DNA from: Desulfobulbus sp.
GTDB lineage: Bacteria; Pseudomonadota; Gammaproteobacteria; Burkholderiales; Rhodocyclaceae
Direction: 5' to 3'
Length of the DNA: 12,246 nucleotides
NCBI GenBank assembly: GCA_009782025.1
Contig: WQUQ01000170.1
Span: forward strand, 1 to 12,246
Made by a program: the position numbers and the translations under genes. Numbering within the stretch: position 1 is the first letter of the stretch; the number at the start of each line of letters is the position of its first letter. A model generated the notes under the pieces. The model did no database searches. It had not been told where the DNA came from and saw nothing but the letters and a program-made list of their open reading frames with translations. Of this stretch, positions 7,837 through 12,246 are shown piece by piece.

Positions 7837-7982
7837 CCTCAATACGGTTCTAATAAGGAGTTTGTCATTCTGCGCGTAGCGAAGCGTAGTCGCAGAATCC
7901 ACAAACCGCATGGATGCTGCGACTGCGCGCAGCATGACTGTAGAGGTAATTGTGCTTAAGTGAACCGTATTGCGCCTAGCCT
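7830..7982. mobile_element. MITE-like insertion (133 bp) with 10-bp target duplication
   Basis: The element proper is 7840-7972. It has perfect 11-bp terminal inverted repeats, CAATACGGTTC at 7840-7850 and GAACCGTATTG at 7962-7972. It is flanked by a perfect 10-bp direct repeat CGCCTAGCCT at 7830-7839 and 7973-7982, the mark of a transposition target duplication. Inside are two hairpins, ATTCTGCG...CGCAGAAT and ATGCTGCG...CGCAGCAT. It encodes no protein. The 10-bp duplication and the CTTAAG just inside the right end recall IS4-family (IS231-like) ends, so a non-autonomous derivative of such an element is a reasonable guess. No transposase lies in the window. Collapsing the duplication restores a methyltransferase 3' end running straight to the terminator at 7989. 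Confidence 0.85.
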
Positions 7983-7988
7983 CGGCTG

Positions 7989-8019
7989 AAAAAAAAGCAC
8001 GCCGTGGAACGGCGTGCTT
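7989..8019 (-). terminator. Rho-independent terminator of the PEP-CTERM gene
   Basis: Read on the minus strand, a perfect 11-bp stem AAGCACGCCGT / ACGGCGTGCTT with a 3-nt loop is followed by a run of eight T (plus-strand A7989-A7996, overlapping the stem base). It lies about 43 bp beyond the stop of the PEP-CTERM gene. The hairpin could also slow transcripts arriving from the methyltransferase, but the plus-strand side has only a weak T-tract (CTTGATTT). Confidence 0.9.
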
Positions 8020-8062
8020 CTTGATTTGGCAAACCCGAACGCTTGTCCGGGGTTTGTCAGAT

Positions 8063-8887
8063 TCAGACGGCAGTCTTGCGGCGACGCGACAGACCAAGAC
8101 CCAAGGCGCCGAGGGCAAACAGGGCGAGGCTGGCCGGCTCGGGAACCTCATTATTGTATCCCCGGGTATTGACCGTGCCTTGCAAGCACCACTGACCATT
8201 CTTATAGGTACAAGAATCTTTTGGACCGTGAACCAGAGTATTCAGCGAGCTGGTAATTGCGATATCAGCGCCGTCATCTGCGCCATTGCTATTGAAGTAG
8301 TCGGCGACTCCAGGAAGGCCGACCCCCAGGACGACATCAGCCAGTCCGTCGCCGCTGCCATTGAAGCTGGTTCCGGTCCAGGTCGTTGCAAACATTTGAT
8401 AATCGATGCCCCCGACATCATGCCCTGTAAACTGCGCCCACTCCGTCAAGCCCGTGATGAACGCCCAGTTGTCAGCGGACGAATAATTCAGCAAATTATG
8501 GCTATCCGCCGCTTGGTCCACAAGATAAAAGGTGTATACCGAGTTGGTAAAAGTCATCTGCGACGCGGTGCCGATGCCCAGAGGTTGGGTGCCCGCCAAT
8601 TCCGCCGTGTAGGTGAAGTACAGCGTGCAAGGCCCATCGCAATAATTGGTCAGGCCATTGATGGTTGAGACCATGCCATAACCTTTGGTCTGTGTCCCCG
8701 CGGGGCTTCCCGGAGCAATCCAGGTGGTTGCGAGTGTCGAGGTTTCGAGATGCATGGGCACCCCGGTATCGGGATTGTAGAGGTCACTGAAATTAACGCC
8801 GCCGACGACCGTCGTCGCAGAAGCATTGGCGCTGACGAGCAGGCCAAGGGCCAGAGCGGAAGCCAGGCAAGAAAGTTTCGATTTCAT
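8063..8887 (-). CDS. PEP-CTERM sorting domain protein (exosortase substrate)
   Basis: A 274-residue exported protein. It has an N-terminal signal peptide (MKSKLSCLASALALGLL, cleavage after NASA near residue 24) and a C-terminal tripartite sorting signal: VPEPASL, then a hydrophobic helix (ALFALGALGLGL), then the basic SRRRK. PEP-CTERM proteins are cut by exosortase and delivered to the surface, and in several Betaproteobacteria they are linked with exopolysaccharide and floc formation. The middle part is rich in Thr, Ser, Gly, Asn and Asp, as usual, with two cysteine pairs (YCDGPC and CTYKNGQWC); I recognise no named domain in it. The start at 8887 has GGAG 6 nt upstream; an in-frame extension to 8920 would place residues before the signal peptide. 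A sigma-54-like promoter lies at 8934-8950 and a strong terminator follows. It separates the two halves of the ABC transporter gene set. Confidence 0.92.
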   Translation of the reverse strand: MKSKLSCLASALALGLLVSANASATTVVGGVNFSDLYNPDTGVPMHLETSTLATTWIAPGSPAGTQTKGYGMVSTINGLTNYCDGPCTLYFTYTAELAGTQPLGIGTASQMTFTNSVYTFYLVDQAADSHNLLNYSSADNWAFITGLTEWAQFTGHDVGGIDYQMFATTWTGTSFNGSGDGLADVVLGVGLPGVADYFNSNGADDGADIAITSSLNTLVHGPKDSCTYKNGQWCLQGTVNTRGYNNEVPEPASLALFALGALGLGLSRRRKTAV

Positions 8888-8933
8888 TTGGATCTCCATC
8901 ACAACAATACGGGACTGCATCTTGACGAGTTGT

Positions 8934-8950
8934 AAGCATGTTTCGCGCCA
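8934..8950 (-). promoter_or_regulatory. Candidate sigma-54 (-24/-12) promoter for the PEP-CTERM gene
   Basis: On the minus strand TGGCGCG-AAAC-ATGCTT matches the sigma-54 consensus TGGCACG-N4-TTGCW with two mismatches and the exact 10-nt spacing between the GG and GC dinucleotides. Transcription would begin near 8924, giving a leader of about 37 nt before the ATG at 8887. In Zoogloea, RpoN and the PrsK/PrsR two-component system are known to drive PEP-CTERM genes, which makes the match more believable. No convincing sigma-70 pair was found in the same interval. Confidence 0.5.
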
Positions 8951-8998
8951 TGCTATGAATTTTATGTTGAATCAAGATGTTATGGATCGAACAAGAAG

Positions 8999-9035
8999 GC
9001 GAGTCCGACGAATTGTAAAAATTGTCGACACTCGC
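8999..9035. promoter_or_regulatory. Imperfect dyad between the barrel gene stop and the PEP-CTERM promoter
   Basis: GCGAGT ... ACTCGC arms enclose further partial complementarity (CGACGAATT against AATTGTCG, with a bulge). The dyad lies 1 nt after the stop codon of the DUF1302-like gene and is centred about 93 bp upstream of the predicted sigma-54 start. It could be a terminator-like hairpin without a T-tract, or an upstream binding site for an enhancer-binding protein. The sequence does not decide between these. Confidence 0.35.
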
Positions 9036-9036
9036 A

Positions 9037-10404
9037 TCAGAAGCTGTAGCGAATCTCCGAATACACCCGATCCTGCTGGTCGTAGCGTCCGAACATGCCG
9101 AGCGGGGGGCCTTGGAAAATGTCGGCGCCGATCAGCCAGCGCCAGTTGCGCTCGAAATTCCAGGTCAGGCGCGGGCGGAGCAGCCAGTCGGCGCGGTTGG
9201 CGCTGGCGATGAACAGGGCCTGGGCTTCCCAGTTGGAGAGAAATTTGCCGTTGAGCAGGATGCTGTAGCCGTTTTCGTAGCGATCCGAGATCAGGTCGGG
9301 ATGGTGATTGAAGAAATGGCGCTGGAAAAATTGCAGATTGAGGCGGGTGTCGGCGGTGGGCGTGAAATCGAGGCCGGCGGCCCAGTCCAGGGTGTTCTGC
9401 CGGGCCACGCCGTCGGGGTCGGTGATGTTCAGTAGCGTGAAGCTGCGGCCACGGGTATAGACGCTTTCGACCTTGAGCACAACGTCGCCGAAATCCTTGG
9501 TCAGCGTACCGCCGACCTGGCTGATGCGATCGCGGCGGGCCTGCCAGGTAATTTCCTGGCTGACGACCGGGTCGATCGGAGCGCGGTAGAAGGTGGCGTT
9601 GACGTCGGTGCTGCGGTAGTAGAAACCCGAGATGTCCCAGCCATTCTTGAGCGTGGACAGGCGCAGGCCGTAGTTCATGTTGTCGAGGTTGCGGGTCGGA
9701 CGGTCTTCGTGGAGATAGCGGGCGGTGAAGCCGGGCGGCAGCGGCTGGTAGGGGAAGAACTCGGCGCCCGGTTTACCGATGTTGTCGACGGTGGCGACCG
9801 GAATCCAGAGCAGTTCGCCATGAAAATCGTCGCCGAAATATTCGGCGCGGGCTGCCCATTGCGGCGTTCGCATCTGGTCGAAATCGGGCAGGATGAATTC
9901 GCGCAGGTCGCGGGCGGAGACGACATCGGCGAAGAACATGCCGACCATCTCGCCCCAGATGACGTGCTGCCGGCCAAGCCGGAAGCTCCAGTTGTCGCTG
10001 GCGTTGATGTCGAGGTAGTTTTCGCGCAGATCGAGAGCGGAACGCTGGTCGTTCCTGACCGCCTGCGGGTAGAAGCTGTTGATGTCGTATACCGCGTCGT
10101 AATCGACGCGGACGCCGAGCTTCCATTTGACGTTGTCGCTGAACCGGCCCTGGCTGCCCAAGTCGGCGCGCGTGCGCATTTTCGACCAGTGATCGGGGCT
10201 GGCCGTCGTGCGGGCCAGTTCAAGCTGGATGAAACCTCTGATCCCTGAGCCGGAGGGTTCCGTTTGGTCTGCGGCCTGGTTTTTCATTGGCGGCAGATCG
10301 TCGCCGAATAGCGATTCGCGGTCATCGGCGGCTTGTGCACCGAGGCTGAGGCAGGCGGCGGCGATGAGGGTGAGGCGGCGGCAGGCGGGCGATGTCGAGA
10401 GCAC
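9037..10404 (-). CDS. DUF1302-like outer-membrane beta-barrel protein
   Basis: A 455-residue predicted outer-membrane protein. It has a signal peptide (CRRLTLIAAACLSLGAQA, cleavage near residue 25), a short acidic linker, then alternating beta strands to a terminal YSEIRYSF ending in Phe, the usual signal for barrel assembly. RLGRQHVIWGE (about residues 142-152) and VVSARDLREFILPD (about 161-174) match the hallmark of the DUF1302 family as I know it. Its members are often found beside LolA-like proteins and RND or ABC exporters; none has a firm function. The family is usually longer (500-700 residues). The GTG at 10404 is chosen because AGGA lies 8 nt upstream and it begins right before the signal peptide; a TTG at 10410 is the alternative. 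The open frame continues upstream only as antisense-like sequence inside the ATPase gene. It follows the ATPase stop by about 19 bp, so the two are probably cotranscribed. Confidence 0.85.
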   Translation of the reverse strand: MLSTSPACRRLTLIAAACLSLGAQAADDRESLFGDDLPPMKNQAADQTEPSGSGIRGFIQLELARTTASPDHWSKMRTRADLGSQGRFSDNVKWKLGVRVDYDAVYDINSFYPQAVRNDQRSALDLRENYLDINASDNWSFRLGRQHVIWGEMVGMFFADVVSARDLREFILPDFDQMRTPQWAARAEYFGDDFHGELLWIPVATVDNIGKPGAEFFPYQPLPPGFTARYLHEDRPTRNLDNMNYGLRLSTLKNGWDISGFYYRSTDVNATFYRAPIDPVVSQEITWQARRDRISQVGGTLTKDFGDVVLKVESVYTRGRSFTLLNITDPDGVARQNTLDWAAGLDFTPTADTRLNLQFFQRHFFNHHPDLISDRYENGYSILLNGKFLSNWEAQALFIASANRADWLLRPRLTWNFERNWRWLIGADIFQGPPLGMFGRYDQQDRVYSEIRYSF

Positions 10405-10423
10405 GGTCAAGATCCTGAACGGG

Positions 10424-11185
<762 letters not shown>

Positions 11186-11225
11186 GCTGGGCGGGGTGCG
11201 GCAGAAATGATGATGAACATGTGTG

Positions 11226-11328
11226 ATTCCATTGCCAAATCAACCGATCACTTTGTCGGCTTCGCTTGCCGTGCAACAGCACTGTCTGCGCTTCGCCTTC
11301 GCGTCCTCGGCTGATTTGAAAATGGAAC
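11226..11328 (-). repeat. Palindromic repeat family A, copy 2
   Basis: A 103-bp copy of the element at 2735-2838, in inverted orientation, differing by about seven substitutions and one indel by my count. Within the core hairpin GTGC-TGTT-GCAC, one base pair differs from copy 1 (G-C here, A-T there), so the stem is kept. It fills two thirds of the 155 bp between the divergent ATPase (start 11185) and LolA-like (start 11341) genes. It ends immediately before the GAGGAG ribosome site of the LolA-like gene. Confidence 0.85.
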
Positions 11329-11340
11329 GAGGAGATGTCT

Positions 11341-12132
11341 ATGTTGCGCAATAAAGCCAGGTCACCGGGTCAATGGGGTTATCTTGTCGGGGCATGCTTG
11401 TTCCTGGGGCTGGCGACAACCGGAGCATCGGCGCAGCAGGTTCCCTCCGAGCCGGTCGATGACTCCTATGCCCGCAGTATAGTTGAAAAGGCCGATCAGG
11501 TACGGTTTCCGAGCGAAGGTTTTCAGGTGGATGTCAGTATCGTCACCAGCAAGGCGGATGAGGAGTCTGAATCGCGCAAGTTCCGCGTGTTGTCCAAGGG
11601 TAATGAAAACACGGTGGTGATGGTCACCGAGCCGGCCTCCGAGCGCGGGCAGATCATTCTGATGAGGGGCCGCGATCTCTGGGTGTTCATGCCCGAAGTC
11701 TCGCAGCCGGTGCGCATTTCTCTCTCGCAGCGGCTGACCGGGCAGGTGGCCAACGGCGATCTGGCGCGGGCCAATTTTGCTGGCGATTACAACCCCCGGA
11801 TCGTGCGCAACGAAACCATCGGCGGCGAAGATTACGCCGTTCTCGAACTGATTGCCGTCGATCGCTCGGTGACTTACCAGAAGGTGATGTACTGGGTAAA
11901 CACCAAGAATTTCTGGCCGCTCAAGGCCGAGTTCTATTCGCTTTCCAACCGTCTCTTGAAGAAAGCCAGCTACGAGGAGTTCAAGAAGATGGCCGGCAAG
12001 GTTCGGCCGACCCGGATGGTGATGGAGGATGCGTTGCGCGGCGGCGAGAAATCGGTGCTCGACTACGACGGCATGAAATTGCGCGATTTGCCGGATCACG
12101 TTTTTACCAAGGAATATCTGAAGAAGCTGTGA
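11341..12132 (+). CDS. LolA-like outer-membrane lipoprotein-sorting protein (periplasmic)
   Basis: A 263-residue periplasmic protein. A long signal peptide (residues 1-31, hydrophobic core YLVGACLFLGLATTG, cleavage after ASA) precedes a LolA/LolB-like half-barrel domain. The segment GQIILMRGRDLWVFMPEV (103-120), then PVRISLSQR and GDLARANFAGDY (139-150), is characteristic of the uncharacterised branch called outer membrane lipoprotein-sorting protein (COG2834/LolA-like). This branch is usually encoded with RND or ABC exporters and is not the housekeeping LolA. It is expected to carry a lipid-like cargo between inner and outer membrane; this is inferred from fold only. ATG 11341 is preferred over ATG 11335 because GAGGAG then sits 6 nt upstream. 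The gene is divergent from the ATPase. Its TGA stop overlaps a fragment of repeat family A. Confidence 0.9.
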   Translation: MLRNKARSPGQWGYLVGACLFLGLATTGASAQQVPSEPVDDSYARSIVEKADQVRFPSEGFQVDVSIVTSKADEESESRKFRVLSKGNENTVVMVTEPASERGQIILMRGRDLWVFMPEVSQPVRISLSQRLTGQVANGDLARANFAGDYNPRIVRNETIGGEDYAVLELIAVDRSVTYQKVMYWVNTKNFWPLKAEFYSLSNRLLKKASYEEFKKMAGKVRPTRMVMEDALRGGEKSVLDYDGMKLRDLPDHVFTKEYLKKL

Positions 12133-12147
12133 TTCCATTTCCAAATC
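12132..12147 (+). repeat. Repeat family A, terminal fragment
   Basis: The 16 nt ATTCCATTTCCAAATC are identical to one end of copy 1 (read on the minus strand). The match to copy 2 extends leftward (TGTGATTCCATT), giving 19 of 20 positions. It begins with the last base of the LolA-like TGA stop, as copy 1 does at the permease stop. Similarity ends after 12147 and no second arm was found up to 12246. It may be a decayed element or a solo end. The remaining bases 12148-12246 show no gene. Confidence 0.6.
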
Positions 12148-12246
12148 CAGGGCAATCGCACACGCAAATGTCGTAAACCCATTGAAAAAGGCGTTCACAG
12201 TCAAAGGGTTATGACGTGGGCTTGTAAACCGGGGTGAAACAAGGTT

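Noticed and set aside
7840..7972. CRISPR-like or tRNA-like structure in the hairpin-rich intergenic region
   Set aside because: There are no regularly spaced repeats and no cloverleaf; terminal inverted repeats with a target duplication explain the structure.

Overview
The window reads as chromosomal DNA of a GC-rich Gram-negative proteobacterium. A PEP-CTERM exosortase substrate, outer-membrane barrel proteins, a DUF465 protein next to aroC, and the general codon style fit Betaproteobacteria, most likely Rhodocyclales (Accumulibacter, Dechloromonas or Zoogloea relatives). That placement is inference from gene content, not from a marker gene.

Region 1 (1-2640, minus strand) is a conventional block. 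In transcription order it holds aroC (chorismate synthase), a small YdcH/DUF465 protein, a MetA/phenol-degradation-type outer-membrane protein, and an MFS transporter whose 3' part leaves the window.

Region 2 (2735-12147) is accessory in character. Its genes look like parts of one envelope-spanning export apparatus: a LolD/MacB-type ATPase (10424-11185), two tandem FtsX/LolE-type permeases (2838-5288), a LolA-like periplasmic protein (11341-12132, divergent from the ATPase), and a DUF1302-like outer-membrane barrel (9037-10404). A p-cresol methylhydroxylase-type flavoenzyme (5306-6847) is transcribed just ahead of the permeases. A SAM methyltransferase (6961-7836) and a PEP-CTERM surface protein (8063-8887) sit between the two halves. 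No substrate can be read from the sequence.

Two small palindromic repeat families mark this region. Family A is an element of about 104 bp. Copy 1 (2735-2838) starts in the stop codon of the last permease gene. Copy 2 (11226-11328), in the opposite orientation, fills most of the divergent promoter region between the ATPase and LolA-like genes. A 16-nt fragment (12132-12147) abuts the LolA-like stop codon. Copies 1 and 2 therefore bracket the seven complete genes between them as inverted repeats. Family B is one 133-bp insertion (7840-7972) with perfect 11-bp terminal inverted repeats and a perfect 10-bp target duplication, inserted at the methyltransferase stop codon and separating that gene from a strong hairpin terminator.

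A good sigma-54 (-24/-12) promoter match lies at a sensible distance upstream of the PEP-CTERM gene, in keeping with the known RpoN/PrsKR control of such genes in Zoogloea. No tRNA, rRNA, CRISPR array or transposase gene was seen.
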